This document shows positions 13,201 through 23,195 of a DNA stretch of 64,000 bases, piece after piece. Each line of letters starts with the position of its first letter. Within the stretch, counting starts at the first letter, position 1. This DNA comes from Owenia fusiformis (lineage: Eukaryota; Annelida; Polychaeta; Sabellida; Oweniidae): assembly GCA_903813345.2 (NCBI GenBank), contig CAIIXF020000005.1, positions 37,267,375 to 37,331,374 on the forward strand, read 5' to 3'. The notes under the pieces are model-generated. The model saw only the letters and a program-made list of their open reading frames with translations, searched no databases and was not told the origin of the DNA. Position numbers and translations under genes: made by a program.

Positions 13201-16200
13201 GGACTTACATCATCAAATCCCAGGTCAGAGATGATCATGACCTTGTTCCATTTATTTTCCATAGCAAAGTGGGTAACCAGATCATTGAAAGGAAAACCAT
13301 CCGAAAGTAACTTCATGAAATATGGATATCTACAAAAGGTTTAAAATATAATTTAAGCGAGTCATTAACAGGACAATATGTCACCTCTTGTTAAGTTAAT
13401 ACAAATTCTCACAAAAGTGTGAAAAACTACTGATATCGAACACTAAGCTGCAATTTTTGGTATTTATTGATGAATTAGTGATATAGGTAATAAATCAGTC
13501 GAAATATGGACCATAGGTACAACAGAGAAATTTATGCATGACACAAAAGTGTACAACATGTCCCCACCAATGGGTGATTCTATACTACACATTTTTCATC
13601 CTGAATGCTGAACGCTAATCAGTTGAAAATATTTTAACAGAAAAATCCAATGTGGCCGCCTTCACGTTCACCCAGAATGTCGAAAAACTAATCAATTCGA
13701 GATTTTCATACTATGAATCATCCCTAAAAATTGATCCCTCAAACGGTTCACCAGAAATTACATAGACAAGACTTCACAGACACGAATTTAGGATGGAAAA
13801 TCCAAAATGGCTGCCTTAACATTTTCCAAGAATGTCGAAAAACATATCAATTCTAGATTTTTATATTAAAAATCATCCCTGCAAATTTGAAATCGAACTG
13901 TCAAATGGTTATCCTGAAAATGAGTAGACAAGACTTCACAGACACGATTTTAGATGGAAAATTCAAAATGGCTGCCTTAAATTTTTTACCCACAATGCAG
14001 AAAAACCAATCAGTGCTAGATTTTCATCCCATCCCTAAAAATTTGAAATTGATCTGTCAAACAGGTAACCTGAAAACGCGTAGACAAGACTTAACAGACA
14101 AGATTTTAGGACGGAAAATCCAAAATGGCTGCCTTTACATTAACCCAGAATTCCGAAAAACTAATCAGTTCGAGATTTTCATTCCGCTCGCTAACTTTTC
14201 TCAAGACATTAAAAATGGCTGCCATGACTGAGCTAACAGGTCCAAAACCTAATCAGACGTAGAATGAAGTGCGTTAAACAAAATGTTAAACTTTAAAAAG
14301 TAATTGTGAAGCCGTTTTCTTAAAGTTTGCAGACAAGAATTTTAGCTTTTGATTTCAAAATGGCCGACAGGAAGTAGGTATCTAGTCGAAATGTTTTCAT
14401 CCACATCCGTATGCACTCATAAGTTATCCCTGAAAATTGATACTTGTAGGTGATAGGTGATACCTGTAGCGGTTTTGAAGAAAAATGCCAGACGTACGGA
14501 CGGACAGACGGACGGACAGACGCGCCTAGGCCGACAATATGGTCCCACACTATGTAGTGGGGACATAATAAGCATATTGGTTTTGCGGGGTATCGAAAAC
14601 CCAGTTGTTGCCACTTCAATAAGGAAATTCGAGCCTTTTTATACTAATACTTAAAAATCATGTAATTATTTTTAGCTTCAGAGTCAGTAGGCTATATTTA
14701 CCTCTTTTTATCAGACAGAACTAACGAGTTTGTCGATGGTGCAACCTAAGTAAAAAATATAAAATGAATGAAAATTCCATAGAGATGACACATACACTCG
14801 TACTGCACTCGATTATGCCACGGTTCCAGTTGAGAAGTTCGGTAAGATTTTTCTTTTTACTTGCTTTCTCGAGATATAGCATACACCTCTGTCAATAGAA
14901 TTCCCGTTTTAAGTGATTTTTGTTCAACGTCAATATATAGAAAAAAACCTATGACTCCTGGTTCTAAAACTCAGTCGCCACCATTTTTGTCTCGCAAAAT
15001 CACTTTTGGACCATTTGTTAGCTTTATAAATAATTCCAGGTATACCGCATTGTAAAAAGCCATGTTACTGTAAAGAGTATGAAATGATTTTGTTACAAAA
15101 AATCTGCAAAAAGTTATATCCGTTTTTTATTTTCAGCCATTTTAGTTAACATTGATTTGTTCATTTGTCTCTCAGTCAACAAGAGAAGCACCTTTTAAAA
15201 CCAGGTGTAAAAGGGTAGGAGGTCCTATCAAATTATGGTCCTACTCTCCATTGATTTATATGGTGACCTAAATACAACTCTTTCCCTCATTATCTTATAC
15301 GCAATCAGGGCCAGTAAGGGCTATTAAGAAAGGGGACCATAATCCCTGGGAGACCATCGTTTCTTTCACACCGGGTCAATAAGATTCCTGTTTTAAATTA
15401 TTTTGAGTTGACAACTCACTTTTTGTCAACTCAATAGCTTTAGAACTGATTTCAGGTGTCCTGCATTGTAAAATAATTAAATTGGCAAAAATTTATATCT
15501 GTTTTTAGCTCAATTTTATTGCCTGCCATTTTTTGCCATCATTCACTTTTCTCTTTCTGAGCAAGACCATGTGAGCCCAGTATCCATGGTACTATTTATT
15601 TTCTAAACTATCTGTTCGCAAACATTTAGATTTTCTTAAACATTTGACACTGACACACGTCTGTGAAAAAATATATCATGAGAATTCTGCCTGTAACTCG
15701 TGAAATCAGGAAAAAAGAAAAATCCCCCCCCCCCCATAGCGTACGCTCGACAGTCATTCTCGCGCATTTTGGAATGTGTGAGCGTCCCCACGACCACAAA
15801 ATCTTGGATCCGCGTTTTTAGATGGACCGTTTAGTGGACATAATAAAAATATTTAATAAACCGTACTAACTGATCATTAAGATCATCACCTGCATTATAT
15901 TCATAAGACTGGTTAGGTATGCCGACTTCTCTGTGGTGGCAATATATAGACCACCAAATACCATATGAACCATTGGATTACCATCAATATACTCTAGTGT
16001 CTTAATTGTAGAAAGTCGCTCGGCTTCGGGTCCACCCATTGGAGCATGTCGAGCCTGCGAAAGCATATTACACTTTGTAATATTAGAGTTTGTCAATAAA
16101 TGTCGTGAGTTCGGACATGCAAAATATTTAGATTAGATACATTAGGATAACTAGGTTTGTGAAATTGAACAAAGTTCAGTTCAAGACTCCAAATTCCAGA

Positions 16201-18787
16201 TTTTTATTTAAAATTGATTTTGACATTTGATATTGCTGAGAAATGAGAAAGAAATGTGCTGTTCTATTCTTATCGAGTTTAAAGCACAATATTTAAGAGT
16301 AGCGTGGTAATTGAGAAAATTAGGAAAATGACCGAGATTTTGTACTTGACCTTTGACACCCAAAATTTTAAGTTGACTGACTTTTTAAGGTCCTTTTATT
16401 TTGTTTAAACCTCTTTTAAAGTCAACGTTTTTTCTAATTTAAAATTAGGTCATAAATGTCAACCGGAAGTCGGATTCCAATTTCGATTTTACATTTGGAC
16501 TCCTGAGCAAATTTTCTATTAAATTGATATCAATCACGATAGATTATACTTTGAATTCACCCTTTATTGGGAGTCAAAGGAGCACGTAGGATCGCAAACA
16601 ATTTCAAACAATTCTAACTTGAATTATGAATATTTTCTGATCATGAACATGGGTGTATCTTTTGGATACATTCACTATCTTCAAGAAAAATATATGTAAT
16701 GATAATTAAGTAAATCAGATCTTGGTGATATTGAAGGGGCAATGGACCAATCAATATACTTTTTCAAAAATGTTGACCCAATTTTCACCAAAAATGCAAC
16801 CTTTTATTATATTGTTGAATGCATAATTAGAATGTGCTTTTCAGACATGTTTGATTTCCTAAGAGGAAAAGTTGATTGCTCCAGGGACTTTAAAGATACT
16901 GAATTTGGATGACCAAAATGAACTGAAACCAATGGATAGCATGAGGTTTTTCAATGGAGAAATAACATGGGGAACACTTATCTTAAAGCAATTAAGTTTT
17001 TCTTTCAAGAAATGTTTGATACATTAAAATAAAGAATAGTAATGCATTAAACAATGTAAAAAATGATTGCATTTTCGGTGAAAATGAGGTTAACATCTTT
17101 GAAAAGTGTGTTGATGGGTTGATTGCTAGTTAAATATCTTCGATTTTGTTCGACTTTATTATTACTGTATATAATTTTCTTTGAGATAATGAATGGATCT
17201 AAAAGATAAACCTGTCTTTATTGTCAAAAAATAGCCATAAACCAAGATATAACCGTCTGAAATTGTTTGCGATAACCTATATGCTCCTTTCTCAAAATTC
17301 CTGAGAGTAATCAAAAAACGTGTGGGCTCACTCAAAGCGCTCTTTCTGAGCTACCCCCCCCCCCCCCCTATCACACCAAACTAGTTCTTACCCGTTCTTG
17401 CCAGTCCTACGAAAACGTCGTAAAACGGGCTCAATCTGGCTGTGGTCGGGAAATATGTCTGAAATAATTAGCTTCTTCGTTCTTAAACAGTCTTCAATAC
17501 GTCCATCTCGTTCGCAGTTCGTTCAGGTCGCACCACGTCGGTGTGCAACGTCGTAGAACGCGTCCCTTAGTCTAGAAGGTCAACATGACCTAATTACAGA
17601 ACGGTATGGTCGCCATCTAATTTTGAATCGATTCAAAATTCTAAAATCACATTCCCGTCTGAGAACGTTCATAAAGCTCGTAAATAGACCTTAGAAAGTT
17701 GCAGCTACGTTCATTCCGTTCGCACACAGTTTAAAACCAGTTTTGAAGAACGCAGTGGCAACTTGTTTGGTGTGATAGCTATATTTTTGCTAACTCGTTC
17801 ATAAGCAGTTTTAAATACGTTCTTAATCAGTTTAAACCCGTTTGCAATTAGTTCTACCTCGTTCTCAACACGTCCTCAGACAGTTCAACTCGTTGTTAAA
17901 ACGTCCCTTGTAGGATTGAAGTACGACGGTTCCGTTCGTAGTACGTCCAGTTCGTCGTTAGTACGTTGTCACTCGTTCTAATTGTAGAAAGTGACGACCA
18001 CGAGAACATTTTGAGCATTGTCTAAGTTCTAGAGGACCTATCCGTTCGAGTACGTTCGATGAAGTTTGTAAATAGATCCCAAACGGTTCTTAGTAGGTCC
18101 AGTCCGTTCGTACACAGTTGAAGCCCGTTTTCGAGAACGTAGTGAGAACTAGTTTGGTGTGATAGTAGGGTACACGATGAAGAAATCGAGAGAAAAATAT
18201 CATACAAAAACAAATGTAATTGATATATTGTAAATTTGACCCAAATTTTGACCTTTGAAATCACTTTGAAATTATAGATCATCACGCCCCTGGGCGTGAG
18301 TGTATCAATGAATAGAAAACTACATACTATAATTTTTTTGTACTTGTTATAGACGAGATTATAAACAACTGTAATCTCGTTGAAATTATGTAATCTGAAA
18401 GTTGTACACCCACTGATGTATTTTTCATGTGTAGTACTAGATTGTAGTCTTTAAGCACGTCATTTCTTTTGTTGATCTCATCTATTGCGATTTGTGCAGC
18501 AGTCATTAAACGTCTTGAAAAGGTGATGTCCAATGGAAGGAGACCTCCTATGAGTATGTTCGGCTTAGTAGCATTCAACTCTGCAGTAATGAACAAACAA
18601 CTGTGTGATTCGTTGTTTTAAATTTTTTAGAATTAAATCGTTTTACGATTTCATTTTGTTGAACATACGGTCTTTAGAATTTATATATGTATACAATATC
18701 TTACTCACCTGAAGGACGAGGGTATGTACCATCGCCCTTACTAGCGATAACACCAAATGTCAGCAGAAATATAGATGAAAACCTCAT
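1135..18787 (-). CDS. GABA-B-receptor-like class C GPCR, complete 18-exon gene
   Basis: Exons in transcript order: 18709-18787, 18414-18580, 15890-16054, 14702-14745, 13209-13329, 10750-10857, 10553-10618, 7092-7148, 6810-6956, 6197-6406, 6037-6100, 3641-3881, 2843-2975, 2544-2651, 2327-2449, 1757-1896, 1309-1546, 1135-1242. All phases fit, total 2319 nt, 772 residues plus stop. Order: signal peptide, Venus-flytrap ligand domain (about 28-410), seven membrane helices (about 455-720), short tail. Family marks: the segment YGYDAIWSMAL, VEFSAEGSRM, the WQVVDPL signature after helix 4, and MNAW...VYKA at helix 5. This family signals through G proteins at the plasma membrane. Usual GABA contacts are not clearly kept, and the tail lacks the long coiled coil of GB1/GB2, so ligand and partner are unknown. 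Least certain junctions: 6037 donor, 2975 acceptor, 1309 donor. Confidence 0.88.
1309..3881 (-). CDS. Seven-transmembrane exons 12-17 of the GABA-B-like receptor
   Basis: Exon 12 (3641-3881) holds helix 1 with VTISVVGIAICLIDLILML after a linker. Exon 13 (2843-2975) holds helix 2, ILMGVDDSD and a Cys at residue 533. Exon 14 is helix 3 (MFVFGYTLALGGMLVNS). Exon 15 is helix 4 with WQVVDPL. Exon 16 carries the loop Cys (residue 627) and helix 5. Exon 17 carries helices 6 and 7, the latter with GGFILLCTISTGIAILCAV. The usual cytoplasmic VFVPK motif after helix 7 is not evident, a real divergence from GB1/GB2. An in-frame TGA at 1282-1284 follows if the donor near 1308 is not used, so a shorter C-terminus is an alternative. 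Confidence 0.82.
4371..5754. mobile_element. 1.38 kb non-autonomous TIR element, TACAGGGTGTC ends
   Basis: Left 4371-4408 and right 5717-5754 are a perfect 38-bp inverted repeat beginning TACAGGGTGTCAAAAAACAA, bounded by TA dinucleotides as expected for Tc1/mariner-type insertion. The interior is AT-rich and has no transposase frame. It includes a GGACGGACGGACTGACGG run at 5594-5627. It sits in the intron between exons 11 and 12 of the GABA-B-like gene. Identity of the ends suggests recent movement. Confidence 0.85.
6037..18580 (-). CDS. Ligand-binding (Venus flytrap) exons 2-11 of the GABA-B-like receptor
   Basis: Ten exons encode the periplasmic-binding-protein-like lobes, residues 28-410. 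Exon 2 carries PNILIGGLLPLD and a helix with IAIDEINKRNDVLKDY, the family's lobe-1 start. Exon 3 has the MVFGG...TTEKSAYLTSLMNIMQ stretch aligning to the GABA-B GxGC(S)...A..A...N segment, but the conserved Cys/Ser is absent. Exon 4 (44 nt) encodes STNSLVLSDKKR, aligning to the SxxSxxLSDKKR segment. Exon 8 gives PGYVWIDN, aligning to the KYVWFLIGWY segment. Exon 9 has NCTW...VEGMF, exon 10 the YDAIW motif. Several NxT/NxS sites fit an extracellular domain. The large introns are filled with the transposons listed separately. Confidence 0.82.
7174..9378. mobile_element. 2.2 kb element with long inverted repeats, TATATATCGTCGC ends
   Basis: Outer ends TATATATCGTCGCRTGAGAA at 7174 and 9378 are inverted. 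A further inner pair (about 7345-7530 against about 8960-9145, containing AACTCTCTAAGAATTGGTCA and its complement) extends the foldback. The middle is AT-rich with no long reading frame. It lies in the intron between exons 7 and 8 of the receptor gene, right beside exon 8 (7092-7148). I read it as a non-autonomous foldback transposon. TSD is ambiguous because the flanks are TA repeats. Confidence 0.7.
9387..10285 (-). mobile_element. Degraded mariner-like transposon with transposase remnant
   Basis: Ends are inverted: TATAGGGTGTCTCAAAAAAT at 9387 and its near-identical complement at 10285. On the minus strand between about 9990 and 9620, fragments in shifting frames resemble a transposase core: DGRTITENQVNYRQM, APPRTARAIQEF, then LISLYKDIV and DLF. 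These correspond to the mariner-type region ending in DGAPPHTAR...SPDL..DFFLWG. Stops and shifts show it is dead. The plus-strand 131-residue frame at 9629-10024 is only its antisense. Confidence 0.65.
12212..12918. mobile_element. 0.7 kb MITE, TACAGGGTG(G)TGTC ends
   Basis: Left end TACAGGGTGGTGTCAAATGG and right end complement TACAGGGTGTCCAATGGCG are inverted over about 38 bp with small indels, both continuing into a CCTCCTCC block. TA flanks. No transposase. Related by its first bases to the elements at 4371 and 9387, but the rest differs. Intronic to the GABA-B-like gene. Confidence 0.7.
13590..14580. repeat. Tandem ~160-bp repeat block ending in a GTCCC hairpin
   Basis: About four to five degenerate units carry the phrases AGACAAGACTTCACAGACA, GGAAAATCCAAAATGGCTGCC, and a CCAGAATGTCGAAAAACT-like string. 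The block ends in a GGACGGACAGACGG run (14498-14520) and a hairpin CCCACACTATGTAGTGGG at 14544-14561. A related fragment occurs at 44400-44600. Tandem core plus terminal hairpin recalls Helitron-related 'pearl'/DINE elements of invertebrates; this assignment is inference. The 114-residue open frame at 13887 is repeat-derived. Confidence 0.6.
16569..17305. mobile_element. 0.74 kb MITE with CAAAGGAGCA(Y)RTAGG ends
   Basis: Left AAAGGAGCACGTAGGATCGC (from 16576) continuing to AAACAATTTCA is matched in inverted form at about 17258-17298, where AAATTGTTTGCGATAACCTA is followed by TATGCTCCTTT. The middle is AT-rich and non-coding. It lies between exons 2 and 3 of the receptor gene. Confidence 0.6.
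17369..18164. mobile_element. TATCACACCAAACTAGTTCT-ended element with phased GTTC array
   Basis: Left 17369-17391 and right 18142-18164 are inverted repeats matching at 22 of 23 bases. An extra internal copy of the end (TGGTGTGATAG) lies near 17768-17778, so two elements may be joined. The interior is dominated by GTTC/GTCC words about every 11 bases, clearest at 17797-17906. No coding frame. A C-tract of about 15 precedes the left end. Confidence 0.7.
18709..18787 (-). CDS. GABA-B-like receptor exon 1: start codon and signal peptide
   Basis: Reading from ATG at 18787, the exon encodes MRFSSIFLLTFGVIASKGDG and six more residues, a typical signal peptide (basic n-region, hydrophobic core, small residues near the cut). 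The donor AG|GTGAGT leaves phase 1, which matches exon 2 at 18580 and gives a Glu at the join. This exon is too short to stand out as an open frame. Its fit with the ligand-domain frame is the evidence that the gene is complete at its 5' end. Confidence 0.8.
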
Positions 18788-19639
18788 GTCAAGATATAAT
18801 TAAGAAGACTGTTCGGTAAATCAAGATTAAATTCCTATGTGCCCATCTTTTCTAAAAGTGCTGTGTGCATTTAAATACATGTACTTTTAGTTAAACGTTA
18901 AATGTTTTTCATTCGCCATGAGCAGTAACTTAAACAACGTTATTATTTATGTTTATTTTACTCATTTTCTTTTTTTAAAAACTACTGTACCGATTACATT
19001 ACGTTACAATATGTTTCTTTACATCAAAGAGAATAACCTACTAAATGTGAAGCTATTACAATATGGTAATAGGATTTTATTAGTACTGATGCCCTTTTAG
19101 GGCCAAACGTACATCCGATATACAATTTTCAATAACAGTAAATATAGCAATAAAGTAAAGAAAATAGGATTACATTCTTCAAATGACATATATAAAATGT
19201 TACTTTGATATAAGAATCCTGTCTCTACCAATCATTAGATACTTTATCATGTCAGCAGATTCTTTTAATATGATCCCCTCACTCGTCAATAGAAAAGTTG
19301 TCTTTTGGTGGTCATTCATGTTTTTAAATTACTACACATTTGTCGAGTATTATGAGAAGCTGGTGTCAAAGAAATCTCACAATTTTAGGTAGAATTACCC
19401 TGGTGACGTTTCTTCGGAGCTTACAATTTCTATATTTAATGCAACCATTTTTAGTTCCAGATGAAGTGTTAGATCGTATTAACACGCTATTTTTCAAATT
19501 TTGAATGGGCAAAAGGAAGATACAAAGAAGATGACATTAAAGAAACTCATGGTGGTTTAAAGATGTTAAATGTCTTTGGATGTTTGTTTACATATCATTA
19601 AAGAAAAAACTATACTTTTAGGGCTAGGCTAGAATTATA

Positions 19640-20060
19640 AATTGACATAATTTCCAATACCTCCAAATCGATGACAAACCTGACATCCCCGTGTAAACCA
19701 ATGGGAAATGGGAGGTTTGCCGCGGGTCACATGACAGAATATCCATCTATCAACGTCCTTATATAAGATAAATCTGATTTGTCCCGTACCCATCATTGGT
19801 TTACACGGAAATCACGATTTTCATAAATTCAACATTTGTCATCAATTTTCTACTATTGTAATTGAGAAATTCAAAAAAGGGAATTTTTGAGATTTTGGAA
19901 TGAAAGTCAAGTTACTTTCCTACATTTTACATTTAACAAAAGTATCTTCATTGCAGGTTATGTAAATAAATACATGAAGAGGCCTTTACACGTAGTCCAA
20001 TGACAACGGGGAGGTTACGTTGCCAAACGTTTGGAAAGAAGTGTAAGCTTAATCAAAAGA
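19640..20060. mobile_element. Divergent partial copy of the TACACTCCCCTCC MITE family
   Basis: Shares AACCAATGGGAAATGG plus GAGGTTTGCCG and the arm with CCTTTACACGTAGTCCAATG and TTGCCAAACGTTTGG with the copy at 20902-21779, ending in AGTGTAAGC. Ends are eroded. Together with 1-533 this makes three copies of the family in the window. The surrounding 18788-19640 and 20060-20550 hold no gene I can support. Confidence 0.5.
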
Positions 20061-20553
20061 ACCATACAACATATGAGTGCGAGTCATATAAGTCAAAAAG
20101 AACACGTACATGGTTATTTATTCTCTTGAGGAGATTATTGTAGACGTTTGTAAGAGCCATGTGATTAATGTTAATAAGTTAACAAATAACCGATAATACT
20201 AAGTAATATGATCTGTATTACAAACACGCATTACTCAGTTGAGAACAAAATGAAACTAATTTCCAATCGAACTTTATTGGCGTCCTTAAATAAGTCTCAA
20301 ATCAAAGTAGTGCCTGCCATTTGGTGAGAATATGAAAATCAGCAATCAAATCTAGGACGCTTTTACTAGGTCGACATGTAGGTAAGATATAATTAATTAC
20401 ATCAAAAGCAATGAATCTTTAAGATATTCATATAAAAGTCTATAGATAGATTGAATTCAAATGTTATTGCTCCAAAAGTTACAGCTGGAACCATATACCG
20501 ATATCGATGTTTTTCATGTTGGCGGGCGTCTTGCTTTTAAGTCGAATAACAAT

Positions 20554-21948
20554 CACTGATGATCCGCTCGATGACGCTGGTTACCGAAACGGTTCGTTTC
20601 GGTAACAAAATGGCGAAACGTCGAGGGTACGATTTTTTATTTTTGTTTATTTCGCTCGTTGTAGGCAGAATCCCCACGACATTTTTTCTCACAAACGTGT
20701 ATCAGTATCAAATGTTTTATAACGGGTACATGTTTGCGAAAAAATAGCTCAGAAGACAACAGAATCGTCGATTTAATTCCTCACTTAAGTTACATAAACA
20801 TAAGGGTTAAAAGTGCAGATCTTAACTGTTTTTTGAAATACCGTTTCGGTAACTTAAGTGAGGGATTAAATCGACGATTCCGTTGTCTTCTGAACTATTT
20901 GTACACTCCCCTCCATAAGTTTGGAAACTTTTTTTCCTCATTGAACTACGTGTTAAAGCCTCTTTTACCTTTGCATTTTTATTTACTTAACCTGCGATGA
21001 AAATACTTTTACTATTAATGGAAACGTAATTTGACGTTAATTCCAGTACCTTCAAATTTTCTCAATTTTTTATCTCAATTACAATAGGTCGAAAATTGAT
21101 GATAAATTTGATGAATTTTTGAAAATCGACATTCCCATGTTAACCAATGGGAAATGGTAGGTTTGCCGCAAGTCATATGACAGAATATCCATCCATCAGA
21201 GTCGTTGCAAAAATACGAGTTAGGCAGGCAGTTGAATTTGCTAACTTTATTTAACAAAAAATTGATATGTTTCTTCAGGTTCAACAAAGTTATAGGGCTT
21301 TAAAGTCAAAGTTGTTTTTCAAAAAAACTCTCCCATTGAAATAACACAGGAGGCGAAAAATTATTTTCAAAAATGACTTTGAAGCGCTGTAACTTTTATA
21401 TTCATCAAATAAACTAAACACTTAGTATTTTAAAAAGTTAGACAATTCAATTTTCTATATAAAAATATTTTTTGCTGAATCTTTTACTGAAAAGATATCC
21501 TGATTTCTGATTTGCCCCGAACCCTCCATTTCCCATTGGATTACATGGGAATGACGATTTTCAAAAGTCATCAAATTTATCATCAATTTTTGACCTATTG
21601 TAGTTGAGGAAAAAAATTGAGAAAATTTGGAGGTATTGGAAATAAGGTCAAGTTACGTTTCTATCAATATTATAAGTTATTTCATCACGGGTTAAGTAAA
21701 TAAAAATTCAAAGGTAAGGAGGCTTTAACACGTAGTTCAATGGGGAAAAAAGGTTGCCAAACTTATGGAGGGGAGTGTATGCAAATGTGTACATTTAATC
21801 ATATGATACTGATACACGTTTGTGTTAAAAATGCCGTGGGATTTCTGCCTACAACGTGTGAAATAAGGAAAAAAGAAAAAATGTGCCTTTGACGTTCCGA
21901 CATTTTGCTACCGAAACGGTTCCAGCGTAATCGAGTGGATCACCAGTG
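20554..21948. mobile_element. Host element interrupted by a nested MITE
   Basis: Left end CACTGATGATCCGCTCGATG (20554) and the complement of the right end, CACTGGTGATCCACTCGATT (21948), are inverted. Both arms then share ACGCTGG, the ACCGAAACGGTT block, and CGTTGTAGGCAGAAATCCC-like and ACAAACGTGTATCAGTATCA strings. The left arm also has a hairpin: 20748-20797 is complementary to 20848-20897 (AGAAGACAACRGAATCGTCG). The arms are separated by the inserted 20902-21779 element. Confidence 0.7.
20902..21779. mobile_element. Complete 0.88 kb MITE, TACACTCCCCTCCATAAGTT ends
   Basis: Inverted ends TACACTCCCCTCCATAAGTT at 20902 and 21779 extend about 100 bp into CGTGTTAAAGCCTC and TTTACTTAACC blocks. 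The interior is itself roughly palindromic (ATGGGAAATGG... at 21148 against its complement near 21530). It is inserted into the 20554-21948 element and is the reference copy for those at 1-533 and 19640-20060. Non-coding. Confidence 0.75.
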
Positions 21949-22159
21949 AACAATGTTCAAAGTCGAATAACATCGAAAACATTCACCTTTCGTCTTATGG
22001 TAGTACAATTACAAGAGACTGACATACTGTAAGATACATAGTAGGGTTAATTTTTGAACATTTTCTTACATTCTGTTAAGGTGAGGGGTATAAAATTATC
22101 ATTCAAACAATCTTGTTTACTGTTTAGTTTACATGTTTTAATGGCCAATTACTATCTTC

Positions 22160-22790
22160 TTACTATAAAACGTGGTCATTTGTCTGTCCGTCCGTCCGTC
22201 CGCCCGGACATCTCCTCCTAGACCGTTTGAACCTGGGCCCCTCATACTTGGTCAACATACTAAGTGGGTCGTTGGACATTCTACGAAGGTCAGAGGTCAA
22301 TGTCATTCCAAGGTCAAAGGTCAGATTAGGTGACCTGAGGTTATGGTCAACTTATTGGTTCAAGGTCAATATCTTGGTATTTGGCCTTCCCATGCATTTG
22401 GGGCTCGATGTGACCCTTTGCGACCCATAATTGGGATGCCTTGAGTCAAGGTCATTCCGAGGTCAAAGGTCAGTAACTAGGTATTTGGTAATTTAAGGTC
22501 TTCGGGGCTGCTGTGATTCTTGGCGTCACATGATTAGGTAGGTCAAGGTCATCTCAAGGTTAAAGGTCAATATCGCGATGTGACCCTTTGCGACCCATTA
22601 TTGGGTTTCCTGAGGTCAAGGTAATGTCAAAGACAAATGTCAATATCTATGTATAAACTAAGGCATTTGGACAAGCTCACCTCAATTCAATAATAAGTCT
22701 AGGTCAAACATCAATATACAGGTATTTAGCATTTATGGGGGGCTGTTGCCAAGTGGGGGCTGTTGTGACCCTTGATGACTAGAACGAGTC
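22160..22790. repeat. AGGTCA-rich degenerate tandem block with DR1 pairs
   Basis: Begins with CTGTCCGTCCGTCCGTCCG (22182-22200) and continues with irregular repeats of GGTCAAGGTCATTCCAAGGT type. Perfect AGGTCA-A-AGGTCA direct repeats occur at 22311-22323 and 22460-22472, and a one-mismatch copy at 22557-22569. GTGACCCTTTGCGACCCAT is repeated near 22410 and 22578. Layout (GGACGG-type run plus tandem core) resembles the blocks at 13590 and 38883. The 67-residue frame at 22227 is a by-product. Confidence 0.6.
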
Positions 22791-23195
22791 GATTGCTTGT
22801 ATTTTTAATATTCTGATGAAATCATTTTGGTTCGCCCCATTGATCATAGTTATTTTTATCATCTTTTTTAAACATACATCGGCCATTTCGTTTCCTGTCT
22901 GCTATTTAGCAAGTATTTTAATTTCTATTTGTAATTTTATTTCCGTTCTAAAATTTAAATCTAGAAAATAAACTAAAAAATGTAGGCACCATCTTGAATT
23001 AAGTTTTCCAAATAGTATTTGCAATTACTTTTAAGTTGTTTGGTCATCGCAATTCAAGAATGACTGCTATTGCACACATCGCATGGTCAACAAAGATGTA
23101 CTCTTCCGACTGTCTTTCAAAATTATGAAGTGCCTTTCAAGTGAGATAGACATATTACACTAAGGACAGGACCAACCATATATGGAAATAAGAAG

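Noticed and set aside
13887-14231. 114-residue frame with repeated TDTILDGKFKMAALN-like text
   Set aside because: Product of the ~160-bp tandem repeat; the same words occur out of frame in other units.
15722-15736. C-tracts here and at 17354, 28919, 29942, 46110 as assembly gaps or errors
   Set aside because: Most lie at element ends or next to inverted repeats and recur in copies, so they are probably real homopolymers, though exact lengths are uncertain.
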